25,001 bases of DNA. It comes from Candidatus Ratteibacteria bacterium (GTDB lineage Bacteria > CAIJMQ01). Below the pieces are notes generated by a model, which was given only the letters and a program-made list of their open reading frames with translations, had not been told where the DNA came from and made no database searches. The number at the start of each line of letters is the position of its first letter. Position 1 is the first letter of the stretch. The stretch is from the NCBI GenBank assembly GCA_028715665.1, contig JAQURI010000006.1, positions 1 to 25,001 on the forward strand, written 5' to 3'. Shown here one piece after another: positions 13,928 to 21,044 of this stretch. A program made the position numbers and the translations under genes.

Positions 13928-15112
13928 TCTCAATGAAAATTTTCGAGCTTCTTTTCTTGCTTCTTCCAATATCTCTTTTAGCGGAATATTGAGTTTTTGT
14001 GCGAGTTTCCTGCAATCGTCATAACTCGGAGAAATGTTTTTGACTACCTTGCCTACTCTTCCTATTTTGACATCTACTTGTCCGTATTTTGTTTTTATTG
14101 TCTTTGTTTCTCTTGAGAGTTTCTTTCTTCCGACTTCGGAAATTCTAACGCCTATCGTAGTTGATTCATTAAAAATCACATCGCATAAATTATCGACATC
14201 GTCCTTCTCCGCCAACACGCTCAAACAAATTGCGGGTCTGTTCTTCTTCATCTGAATCGGAGTAAACCAGACATCAAGCGCGCCCTGTTTAAACAACTTC
14301 TCCATAAGATAACCGCAGATTTGTGGATTCATATCGTCAATGTTAGTCTGAATAAGAGAAACTGTGTCCTGCTCATAATCCTGCGCCATTTCGCCAACCA
14401 TAACTCTTAAAAGGTTTGGTATAGGCAGGTCCTTATGTCCCGCACCGTGACCTATTTTTTCTACTTTCATTTTCGGCATATCCCCAAAACTTTCAGCCAA
14501 TGAAGTAATTAAAACCGCCCCCGTAGGAGTAACCAGTTCGCCCCCACACCAAAAATTTTTGTGTGGGGGTAAACTGTAAACCGGAACACCTTTAAGAAGT
14601 TCTACGGTAGCGGGAGCGGGAACAGGCAAAGTTCCGTGAACGCATTTCACAAAACCGGAACCGACATTTAAAGGCGAGCTGAAAATCTTATTAATGCCTA
14701 ATTTCTTTAGCCCTACCAAAGCACCGACCACATCAACGATAGTATCCAGCATTCCGAGTTCGTGGAAATGCATATGTTCTTTATGTTCGCGGTGGACTTG
14801 GGCTTCAGCATCATTAAGCCGTGTAAATATCTTCTTAGCGGTTCCCTTAATATCTTGAGCCAAACTGCTTCTGTCAATTATCTGCAGGATATCTTTGAGC
14901 CGTCTTTCTTTCTTATCTTTAGTGACAACTTCAACCCCTACTCCGCCAATCCCCTGTTTCTTTACCTTTTTAACAACAAGTTTGAAATCGGGAATATTCA
15001 GCTTCTTCAGTTCCTTTTCCAAATCCTTAGAGCTTACTCCTAAATCAACCAACGCCCCTAAAATCATATCCCCGCTGATGCCGGAAAAACAATCAAAATA
15101 AGCGATACGCAT
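13922..15112 (-). CDS. larC: LarC, nickel insertion enzyme for the nickel-pincer nucleotide cofactor
   Basis: 396 residues from ATG 15112 (MRIAYFDCFSGISGDM, the usual LarC start; an upstream frame is not used). Family marks are MHFHELGMLDTIVDVVGA (114-131), LPVPAPATVELLKGVPVYS (162-180), GELVTPTGA and the C-terminal IQTNIDDMNPQ and ESTTIGVR. LarC uses CTP to insert Ni into the pincer nucleotide made by LarB and LarE. The gene is a single uninterrupted frame, unlike Lactobacillus plantarum where larC is split by a programmed frameshift. Residues 181-190 (LPPHKNFWCG) are extra compared with the short loop expected before GELVTPTG and are encoded by a palindrome. Its start is one base after the stop of the unknown protein upstream. 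Confidence 0.93.
   Translation of the reverse strand: MRIAYFDCFSGISGDMILGALVDLGVSSKDLEKELKKLNIPDFKLVVKKVKKQGIGGVGVEVVTKDKKERRLKDILQIIDRSSLAQDIKGTAKKIFTRLNDAEAQVHREHKEHMHFHELGMLDTIVDVVGALVGLKKLGINKIFSSPLNVGSGFVKCVHGTLPVPAPATVELLKGVPVYSLPPHKNFWCGGELVTPTGAVLITSLAESFGDMPKMKVEKIGHGAGHKDLPIPNLLRVMVGEMAQDYEQDTVSLIQTNIDDMNPQICGYLMEKLFKQGALDVWFTPIQMKKNRPAICLSVLAEKDDVDNLCDVIFNESTTIGVRISEVGRKKLSRETKTIKTKYGQVDVKIGRVGKVVKNISPSYDDCRKLAQKLNIPLKEILEEARKEARKFSLRP
14541..14569. repeat. 29-bp palindrome inside larC, in frame
   Basis: CCCCCACAC (14541-14549) and GTGTGGGGG (14561-14569) enclose a C bulge and AAAAATTTTT, giving 14 paired bases. It encodes PPHKNFWCG between YSL and GELVTPT of LarC and keeps the frame. 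Confidence 0.7.
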
Positions 15113-15113
15113 T

Positions 15114-16469
15114 TTATTTCTCACATTTCCATACAATATCATAATCGTTATAATATGTAGCCTTATAATCAGTTCCTCTTGGAATTCCGCCGTCATCCTT
15201 CATATTCGGTCCTAAACTATAAAGAATAAACCCATCACCAGATTTTTTATAAATTAGTTTTTTACCGCTGAATGGGTCAATAGGTAGTTCACTTAAGAAA
15301 TCTAATGTTTCAGGATAATTTCCTGTTTTTGTCTTATAGATTTTCAAAGCAAGGCCAACTCTACAGACATCAATATTTGCCTGATGTATTGCTTGAAACA
15401 TCCGTTCTCCCGTAGAATTAGGTATCCTTATCCTAGTTAAAATACAGTATGGGGGAATATTCCCTTCTATTTTTTCATATTTAATCTGTTCAGGAATTTT
15501 ATAGTAAGGTAGACTACAACTGTCTTGTATCTTTGACAATAATGTTAGGAAGCAGACAAAATCTTTTTTGAAAATTGGTCTATAGAAAGGCGAAGACAAA
15601 CACCCCATCAACAGTTTTGCACGTAAAGACCATTCTTTGGGTTTTGGACTAATCAGATCTTCATATAAAATTTCACCTTGTATAAATTTTTCAAAAAAGT
15701 CCCCTGCACCAACAACTCTTTCTCCATCCATAGCTTTAACAAAAGGTTCAACATCCTGATGAGCAGAGAGTTCATTCATTATTAAAGTTTCCTGTTCCTG
15801 TGTAATACCTTTTAAATCCGCTATAACTTCAATACATTCTATTATAAGATTGTCACAAACAATTCTCATTAATTGTGAACTTAGAGTCGGCTCGTCTTTT
15901 AGATGATTTGACATTCTTAAGCCAATAAGAAGCGTATCAAATACTTGCTCTACATTACCTGATTCTGCTTCAAGCATAGCTTTTACGCAAAGTAATTCCG
16001 TATAAATTCTTATTTTGTTAAGATGTAGCAGCTCCATCTCATATCCTTTTTCATATTCAAGCTCAAATCTACATTTTGGTTTTTTAGAACCTTTTTCAAG
16101 AATAGAAAAAATATCTTGTACTTCTTTTGAATTGATTAGCTTTGAAATTTTTTCTCTTTCTTCATCAGTCCAGATAGAAGTATCATATAAAGATTTAAGT
16201 TTCTTAACAATTTGCCTTAGATTATCTATGTTGCTTCCTTCTATACATGACCACGTTATTAATTCAAATACCCTACTATAAAGTATTGTCGCATTTTCTT
16301 CATCGGGAACAGGCGGAGGAATAATTTCGGCGATTGTGGTGGGTCTGCCTTGTCTTTTTAGTTCAGCGATTTTATTATGGAGCTGAATACTGAATGTAAT
16401 ATCAACGATGAAATATATCAAAATTAATACACCGAATATAATACCCAATATTTTAAAAAACTTTTTCAT
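15114..16469 (-). CDS. Unknown membrane-anchored protein with pseudopilin-like C-terminus, in lar operon
   Basis: 451 residues. One N-terminal membrane helix (about 5-27, KILGIIFGVLILIYFIVDIT) anchors a large, mostly helical and probably periplasmic region. The C-terminal 90 residues resemble the end of type II secretion G-type pseudopilins: KTGNYPETLDFLSELPIDPFSGKKLIY, then DGFILYSLGPNMKDDGG (landmarks only). Large proteins of this layout are common in Planctomycetes and Omnitrophota-like genomes and have no known function. Its ATG overlaps the larB stop as ATGA and its stop is one base before the larC start, so it is translated as part of the lar unit. Base composition is more AT-rich than larB or larC, which may mean a later insertion. 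I cannot assign a function; a link to nickel is only by position. Confidence 0.85.
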   Translation of the reverse strand: MKKFFKILGIIFGVLILIYFIVDITFSIQLHNKIAELKRQGRPTTIAEIIPPPVPDEENATILYSRVFELITWSCIEGSNIDNLRQIVKKLKSLYDTSIWTDEEREKISKLINSKEVQDIFSILEKGSKKPKCRFELEYEKGYEMELLHLNKIRIYTELLCVKAMLEAESGNVEQVFDTLLIGLRMSNHLKDEPTLSSQLMRIVCDNLIIECIEVIADLKGITQEQETLIMNELSAHQDVEPFVKAMDGERVVGAGDFFEKFIQGEILYEDLISPKPKEWSLRAKLLMGCLSSPFYRPIFKKDFVCFLTLLSKIQDSCSLPYYKIPEQIKYEKIEGNIPPYCILTRIRIPNSTGERMFQAIHQANIDVCRVGLALKIYKTKTGNYPETLDFLSELPIDPFSGKKLIYKKSGDGFILYSLGPNMKDDGGIPRGTDYKATYYNDYDIVWKCEK

Positions 16470-17206
16470 TTTTTATTTATTAAACTTGCGAAGTAACCCG
16501 CTCCAAATCCGTTATCGATATTGACTACGGCTATTCCCGGCGAACAGCAGTTAAGCATTGCTAAAAGAGCGGCTAAACCTTCAAAACTTGCGCCGTAGCC
16601 GATGCTTGTCGGGACTGCGATTACGGGTTTATCAACGAGTCCTCCGACTACACTCGGCAGCGCTCCTTCCATTCCCGCAACAACAATCAAAACGCTTGCT
16701 TTAGATAATTTCTCCTGATGGTTTAAAAGCCGATGTATTCCAGCAACACCGACATCATAAAGGCGTTCAACTTTATTGCCCATAAGTTCCGCAGTTACTG
16801 CGGCTTCTTCGGCTACGGGAATGTCGGCAGTGCCTGCGGTTATGACAAGGATGCTTTTCTTTGAAGTCGGTTTATTCTTCGGTTTGACTGCTACTATCCG
16901 CGCTTTAGCAAAATATACTGCTTCAGGAATAATCTTTTTTATAGCTTTGAAAACTTGAGGTGTTGCTCTTGCCACCATGAGTTCGGATTTTTTCGTTTTG
17001 GCAACAATTTTCTTTATCTGCTCGATTGTTTTGCCTTCACAGAAGATGACTTCGTGGAAACCGCGCCTTAAAGAACGATGCGTATCAATCTTGGCAAATC
17101 CAAGATCTTGGTAAGGAAGAGACTTCAATTTACCAATAGCTTTTTCAATAGTTAGCTTGCCGGATTTGACACTATTTAATATTTTCGTAAGTTCTGATTG
17201 GTCCAT
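16466..17206 (-). CDS. larB: LarB, NaAD carboxylase/hydrolase of nickel-pincer cofactor synthesis
   Basis: 246 residues, the same length as Lactobacillus plantarum LarB. The N-terminal half has the family run DLGFAKIDTHRSLRRG. The C-terminal PurE/AIR-carboxylase-like half has VARATPQVF, ITAGTADIPVAEEA, VAGMEGALPSVVGGLV, PTSIGYGASFEG and LNCCSPGIAVVNIDNGFGAG. Cys221 stands where the LarB cysteine that binds substrate covalently is found; Cys220 beside it is an extra. LarB carboxylates the pyridinium ring of nicotinic acid adenine dinucleotide and cleaves the phosphoanhydride. No ribosome site is visible before ATG 17206, and a GGTTAA repeat array fills the gap to larE. Its stop overlaps the start of the next gene (ATGA). 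Confidence 0.94.
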   Translation of the reverse strand: MDQSELTKILNSVKSGKLTIEKAIGKLKSLPYQDLGFAKIDTHRSLRRGFHEVIFCEGKTIEQIKKIVAKTKKSELMVARATPQVFKAIKKIIPEAVYFAKARIVAVKPKNKPTSKKSILVITAGTADIPVAEEAAVTAELMGNKVERLYDVGVAGIHRLLNHQEKLSKASVLIVVAGMEGALPSVVGGLVDKPVIAVPTSIGYGASFEGLAALLAMLNCCSPGIAVVNIDNGFGAGYFASLINKK

Positions 17207-17214
17207 GATTTTCA

Positions 17215-17317
17215 GGTTAACATAAGTTAATATCGGTTAATATAGGTTAATAGAGGTTGCTTTTAAGAACTGCAACCATTATTAACTATTGTTAACCATT
17301 TTTAACCTTTATTAACT
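17215..17317. repeat. Inverted array of 10-bp GGTTAA units between larE and larB
   Basis: The left arm (17215-17260) reads GGTTAACATA-AGTTAATATC and so on through GGTTGC, repeating every 10 bases. The right arm (17272-17317) is its imperfect complement, with units such as TTAACCATTT. About 11 bases separate them. The right arm overlaps the last codons of larE. A 10-bp period puts each unit on the same face of the helix. Confidence 0.75.
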
Positions 17318-18162
17318 ATTTCCTTATTCATGCTTCCCGTTCTGTATCCTTCCAAATCAAGTGTGATGTAATGGTATCCTAATTTGGTTAACTTCTCAAT
17401 GATTTTTGTTCTTTTTTTCAGAACCAAAGGCATATCTTTTTCCAGCACTTCTATCCGTGCCATATCTCCTTGCCCTCCGTAGTCCCGCCATTGCTTCTTT
17501 GGCGGACGAAGGAGGGTGTAATCTCTTACCCTAACCTGCCCTACGCCCAAACCCCTTAAAAAATCTTCTGCCTTTTCTATTCTATTCAATTTTGGGGGAG
17601 TTATTCTTTCGCCGTAGGGTATTCTTGTGGCAAGGCATGCGTTGGACGGTTTATCCCAACCGGCAAGACATAATTCCTTAGAAAGTTTTCTTATTTCCTT
17701 TTTGGTTAATTTTGCTTCAAGGAACGGGCTTTTTATAGCAAGTTCGAGGAGAGCTTTTCTGCCCGGGCGGAAATCCTTCAAGTCGTCATAATTGGAACCC
17801 TCAATAATATATTTTATTCCTTTATCCCGAGCGATTTTCTTTAATCTAGAAAACAAATCCTTTTTGCAGATATAGCATCTATCGGCAGGATTTTTCACGA
17901 AGGCGGGATTTGATAATGCGTTAACTTTCAGGATTATATGTTTTATTCCTAATTTGCGTGTCAGGTTTTTTGCGTCTTTTAGTTCGAATGCGGGATGGAT
18001 CTGGGAATCCGCGGTGACGGCAACCGCTTTCCTGCCTAAAACATCTTTTGCGATTTTCAGTAAAAAAGTGCTGTCAACGCCGCCGGAAAAAGCGACAAGG
18101 ACACTTCCTAATTCTTTAAGATTACATTGGAGCTGAACTAGTTTCTGTTCAAGGCTTTTCAT
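17302..18162 (-). CDS. larE: LarE, sulfur transferase of nickel-pincer cofactor synthesis
   Basis: 286 residues from ATG 18162. A PP-loop pyrophosphatase motif SGGVDST lies at 26-32. RCYICKKDLF (95-104), EGSNYDD, DFRPGRKALLE and KPSNACLATRIPYGE follow. Cys176 in ACLATR lines up exactly with the sacrificial sulfur donor Cys176 of Lactobacillus plantarum LarE, which turns the cofactor carboxylates into thiocarboxylates. Residues 216-231 (TLLRPPKKQWRDYGGQ) interrupt the expected RVRDY-GDMARIEV and are encoded by a palindromic element. RDY is present on both sides. A TTG at 18198 would start inside the promoter and is rejected. A sigma70 promoter 7 bases from the ATG indicates a leaderless mRNA. 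It is the first gene of larE-larB-X-larC. Confidence 0.94.
   Translation of the reverse strand: MKSLEQKLVQLQCNLKELGSVLVAFSGGVDSTFLLKIAKDVLGRKAVAVTADSQIHPAFELKDAKNLTRKLGIKHIILKVNALSNPAFVKNPADRCYICKKDLFSRLKKIARDKGIKYIIEGSNYDDLKDFRPGRKALLELAIKSPFLEAKLTKKEIRKLSKELCLAGWDKPSNACLATRIPYGERITPPKLNRIEKAEDFLRGLGVGQVRVRDYTLLRPPKKQWRDYGGQGDMARIEVLEKDMPLVLKKRTKIIEKLTKLGYHYITLDLEGYRTGSMNKEIVNKG
17473..17516. repeat. 44-bp palindromic element inside larE, in frame
   Basis: CCCTCCGTAGTCCCGCCA (17473-17490) is the imperfect complement of TTGGCGGACGAAGGAGGG (17499-17516) around an 8-base loop. It encodes most of the 16 extra residues in LarE. The GTCCCGCC...GGCGGAC core is also suggested in copy B and in the element at 24907-24945. 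Confidence 0.75.
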
Positions 18163-18169
18163 CAAGCTT

Positions 18170-18198
18170 ATTGTATTGTTTTTATGAAAGCGGGTCAA
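18170..18198 (-). promoter_or_regulatory. larE sigma70 promoter, leaderless geometry
   Basis: TTGACC (18198-18193), a 17-base spacer and TACAAT (18175-18170) are followed by only 7 bases before ATG 18162, so the transcript should begin at or next to the start codon. The -35 lies within the last codons of the GNAT gene. Confidence 0.75.
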
Positions 18199-18670
18199 AA
18201 TCTATACGATAACGGCAACGGAAACGATCCCCTTTTTTATACATATCAGTATCCTCTGGAAGAGGAATCGTCTCAACATATTTAGCGCCTATAATTTCAC
18301 ATGTTCTTCGTGACGCAATATTATCAGGATTACATGTAATCCACACAGGATTGATATTGTGTTTTTTGGCAAGCGGAAGGATAAGATTACAACTTCTCGC
18401 GGCATACTTATTACCACGGAATTCTAGTTTAACATCATATCCAATATTCCCAGCATATTTCTGAATAAACTCAGTATTTCCGATTCTTAGTCTTATACTT
18501 CCCATTATCGAGCCAGTGGCTGTATGTTTCATCTCAAATCTATATGCAGGGACAAAACATTGTTTCGGGTTGGCAGGTATTCTCTCAATTAGAATAAGTT
18601 CCAACTCCTTATCAACCAGTTTTCCAGGATTGAAAAATTCAAAAACTTTCTTTTTTGGGGAAGTTTTCAT
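18182..18670 (-). CDS. GNAT-family N-acetyltransferase
   Basis: 162 residues from ATG 18670. The GNAT core is seen as GSIRLRIGNTEFIQKYAGNIGYDV (strand 4 region, landmarks GSIRLRIG and GNIGYDV), then FRGNKYAARSCNLILPLAKKH for the acetyl-CoA loop and helix, then VWITCNPDNIASRRTCEIIGAKYVE, the C-terminal asparagine-rich motif of the RimJ/YopA-like group. It ends RCRYRIDFDP. The acceptor substrate is unknown. A TTG at 18706 belongs to the -35 box and is not used. It has the same promoter design as larE, and its tail carries the larE -35. Its place between the nickel transporter and larE may be accidental, since acetyltransferases of this form are common. Confidence 0.82.
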   Translation of the reverse strand: MKTSPKKKVFEFFNPGKLVDKELELILIERIPANPKQCFVPAYRFEMKHTATGSIMGSIRLRIGNTEFIQKYAGNIGYDVKLEFRGNKYAARSCNLILPLAKKHNINPVWITCNPDNIASRRTCEIIGAKYVETIPLPEDTDMYKKGDRFRCRYRIDFDPLS

Positions 18671-18677
18671 CACCTTT

Positions 18678-18706
18678 ATTGTATTGTTTTTCTCAAGAGG
18701 CGTCAA
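18678..18706 (-). promoter_or_regulatory. GNAT gene sigma70 promoter, twin of the larE promoter
   Basis: TTGACG (18706-18701), a 17-base spacer and TACAAT (18683-18678), then 7 bases to ATG 18670. The 16-base core AAAAACAATACAATAA and the end TGATGAAAA are identical to the larE promoter. AAGGTG touches the ATG and is too close to serve as a ribosome site. Confidence 0.75.
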
Positions 18707-18743
18707 AGATTAAGAGAGAGATTACAACGATTAAAGATTTAAG

Positions 18744-19457
18744 TTATAGACCTAAGAACTGGATTGCCAATCCGCACATAAGTATTACACCGCCGGCTAA
18801 TGCGTGATTGTATCGCTGGAGTTTCTGCATAGGAAGGAAATTTATGCCGAATGTTGAAACGAGAACAATTCCAAGCATTGTGGAAATCGTAACCGCGCTG
18901 AAAACCGCCGCTACCAATACTGTGCCGGATATACTATGTTTTGCGGCAGGATACATAATTAAAGGTATTAACGGCTCGCAGGGGCCGAAAACAAAAATAG
19001 TGAACAGAATCCAGGGAGTAAGATTGACTGCTTTTTCTTTTTCATGGATATGCATATGTTCGCTGCTATGTTTATGTTCATGTGTATGGCTATCACCGCC
19101 TCTGTGCAAATGCATATGTGTATGGGGTTGATTTCTTAGAGCACGTTTTAACCCCCAGACAAAATATACCAACCCAAAAGCAATAAGCATCCATGCGGCA
19201 ACATTTCCGCGGAATGATTCGATAAACTCTAATTTTCCAACCGCAATACCCAAAGCAATGCCTGCCAGCCCCAATAATACAGAACTGCCCACATGCCCAA
19301 GCCCGCATAAGAAGGTAATCCATGTTGTTCTCGGCAAAGACCATTTTCTCGCTTGAGCCATTACGATAAACGGCAGGTAATGGTCAGGACCGAACAAGGT
19401 ATGAAAGAATCCGATCGAAACTGCAGTTATAGTAAGAATTGTTAATTCAGTTGTCAT
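18744..19457 (-). CDS. NicO/UreH-like nickel (cobalt) transporter with His-rich loop
   Basis: 237 residues and about six membrane segments. The first helix carries FFHTLFGPDHYLPF, the HX4DH-type metal signature of nickel/cobalt carriers. A cytoplasmic or periplasmic loop (about 111-140) is packed with His (THMHLHRGGDSHTHEHKH and HMHIHEKE). FGPCEPLIPLIMYPA in the second half matches the conserved Pro-Cys helix of NicO/RcnA and UreH-like proteins. Nickel is the likely substrate because nikR and the lar genes flank it; import is more likely than export but the sequence alone does not decide direction. AGGAGGG precedes ATG 19457, and a dyad operator overlaps its -10 box. Confidence 0.85.
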   Translation of the reverse strand: MTTELTILTITAVSIGFFHTLFGPDHYLPFIVMAQARKWSLPRTTWITFLCGLGHVGSSVLLGLAGIALGIAVGKLEFIESFRGNVAAWMLIAFGLVYFVWGLKRALRNQPHTHMHLHRGGDSHTHEHKHSSEHMHIHEKEKAVNLTPWILFTIFVFGPCEPLIPLIMYPAAKHSISGTVLVAAVFSAVTISTMLGIVLVSTFGINFLPMQKLQRYNHALAGGVILMCGLAIQFLGL

Positions 19458-19489
19458 TTTATGCTACCCTCCTGTTTTATTTTGGCGGC

Positions 19490-19519
19490 ATTATAACACA
19501 AATTTTAAATTCGTGCTAC
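19490..19519 (-). promoter_or_regulatory. Transporter -10 box overlapped by a dyad (putative NikR operator)
   Basis: On the minus strand GTAGCAC (19519-19513), 13 bases and GTGTTAT (19499-19493) form a dyad with half-site GTA(A/G)CAC. TATAAT (19495-19490) overlaps its right half. The half-site resembles that described for Desulfovibrio-type NikR sites, but there the two halves face the other way, so the assignment is tentative. Confidence 0.5.
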
Positions 19520-19543
19520 CTGTAGATAAAAAAATAATACGAA

Positions 19544-19960
19544 TCAATCTATATTTTTGCCGGTGCTTGTAACACTAAAAGTTCCGTGCTTTACGCCTTT
19601 CATTGATTTCAAAGTATCTGCCAATTTTTGCGCTTCTTTGGGAGAACCTTTTACAGCGATTATCTCCAGACAATTATCATGGTCTAAATGAATATGTTGC
19701 GCAGAAATAATTAGTTTCGGATAATCGTGCTGGATATCGGTAATTTTATTGACCAATTCTCTTTTATGGTGGTCATAAATAATAGTGATTGTTCCGGCAA
19801 TTTCTTTGCCTTCCTGCCACTGTTTTTTTATCAACTCCTGACGTATTAAATCCCGAAACGCTTCCGAACGATTGCTATAGTTTTTAGCTTTAATGAATTT
19901 GTCGAATTTATCTAATAAATCCTTAGGCAACGATATCCCGAATCTAATTAATTCCGACAT
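19544..19960 (-). CDS. nikR: Nickel-responsive repressor NikR
   Basis: 138 residues from ATG 19960. The N-terminal ribbon-helix-helix (1-45) has LIRFGISLPKDLLDKFDKFI and RSEAFRDLIR. The C-terminal ACT-like nickel-binding domain has His78, His89, His91 and Cys97, which match E. coli NikR His76, His87, His89 and Cys95 at a constant offset of two. It therefore keeps all four square-planar nickel ligands. The TTG at 19966 is a worse start; AAGG precedes ATG 19960. It lies 18 bases after a membrane-protein gene and 86 bases before the transporter it probably controls. Cytoplasmic DNA-binding tetramer. Confidence 0.95.
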   Translation of the reverse strand: MSELIRFGISLPKDLLDKFDKFIKAKNYSNRSEAFRDLIRQELIKKQWQEGKEIAGTITIIYDHHKRELVNKITDIQHDYPKLIISAQHIHLDHDNCLEIIAVKGSPKEAQKLADTLKSMKGVKHGTFSVTSTGKNID

Positions 19961-19978
19961 TTTCAACCTTAAGTATTA

Positions 19979-20971
19979 TTATTTAGAATTTTTTACAAAA
20001 AATTTTCTCACATACAACAGATATCCGAAAAATATGACAGTCCAGAAAACACTTTGCCATATTATATTGGAATTACGCGTTATACCCATTTGTTGGATAA
20101 GTTTTAACTGTTGTTCCGGAAAATTCATTTTCTGGTAAAATTCTAGCAAGCTGATTTTAGAAAAAGTCATAATTGTAGATATTGTTCCCAGCAACATTAA
20201 TAAAACCGCAGCCCACCATGCCTTCATGTGCAGTTTATATGTGCCAAAGGCGAGATAACCAAGTATTAATACAACACAGAAAATTGCCAGTGCGCCTGCA
20301 GCTCCGCTTAGCAAAGAACCGAAAAATGGCATTACGAAATTATAGGATGCCATTGGTATCACGGAAATCACGCCAATGGCATATAGAAAACTCAAACCAA
20401 GAACAGGCAGAGGACATTTGTCGGTCCAACTGGGCACAGGATTTCTTGACTCGCAAGTAGCTTTCACGTTTTTGCTTCCATAAAAGAGAATAGCAATGCC
20501 CGGAACAACAATATAAAAAACAATCATAAATATTATCGTCACAATTTTCGTAATAGTAATTACATTAGAGGGCATTTGTCCATTAACAGCCATCTGACTA
20601 TACATATTCGGCATAAAAATAATCCAGAATATAAATCCCATTACTCCAAAGACAAACCAAAGCCATGACGATACGAGCACAAGAGCTCTTGCCCATCTTC
20701 GGGCTTTTATAGAGCCAATCCCCATCCAGACAAACCATACAGCAAGTAAAAGATAGAAGAAAACGCCTTGAACCATTACTTGAGGGTTTACCGGCACCGC
20801 ATCAGGCCGACCGGATACAGACAATGCAAGCATACCAATCAACATAAGCGGAACCATAAGAAAGCAGAATGAACCCAAAATGATTTGAAGCACCCCAAAT
20901 GCTATAAGCCCGCCTTTCCTATCCTGAAAATAAGGGATTGAAACATTCTCTTGCTTTTTATCCTCTATCAT
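19979..20971 (-). CDS. Unknown polytopic membrane protein
   Basis: 330 residues with about eight predicted membrane helices, starting after a polar N-terminus (MIEDKKQENVSIPYFQDRKG). It is divided by a cytoplasmic linker at about residues 168-188 (YGSKNVKATCESRNPVPSW). Two half-proteins of similar layout are suggested but no internal repeat is obvious. The N-terminal helices resemble general DUF-type membrane proteins that open with GGLIAFGVLQIILGSFCFL. No catalytic or metal motif is seen. AAGGAGAAG precedes ATG 20971. Since nikR follows by 18 bases, the two are probably co-transcribed, which makes a nickel-related role possible but unproven. Confidence 0.8.
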   Translation of the reverse strand: MIEDKKQENVSIPYFQDRKGGLIAFGVLQIILGSFCFLMVPLMLIGMLALSVSGRPDAVPVNPQVMVQGVFFYLLLAVWFVWMGIGSIKARRWARALVLVSSWLWFVFGVMGFIFWIIFMPNMYSQMAVNGQMPSNVITITKIVTIIFMIVFYIVVPGIAILFYGSKNVKATCESRNPVPSWTDKCPLPVLGLSFLYAIGVISVIPMASYNFVMPFFGSLLSGAAGALAIFCVVLILGYLAFGTYKLHMKAWWAAVLLMLLGTISTIMTFSKISLLEFYQKMNFPEQQLKLIQQMGITRNSNIIWQSVFWTVIFFGYLLYVRKFFVKNSK

Positions 20972-21044
20972 ATTTTCTTCTCCTTAAAATTAGGTAAATT
21001 TTAATTAGGAATCTAAATATTTTGCCTTGCTTTAACAGCAAAAG

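Noticed and set aside
14541..14569. Transcription terminator inside larC
   Set aside because: The frame is intact across it, and the T-run is in the loop region and not after the stem.
17215..17317. CRISPR-like array
   Set aside because: Units are 10 bp, without unique spacers, and are arranged as an inverted pair.
18163..18198. TTG start for LarE twelve codons upstream
   Set aside because: The TTG is the -35 hexamer of a well-formed promoter, and the family start fits ATG 18162.
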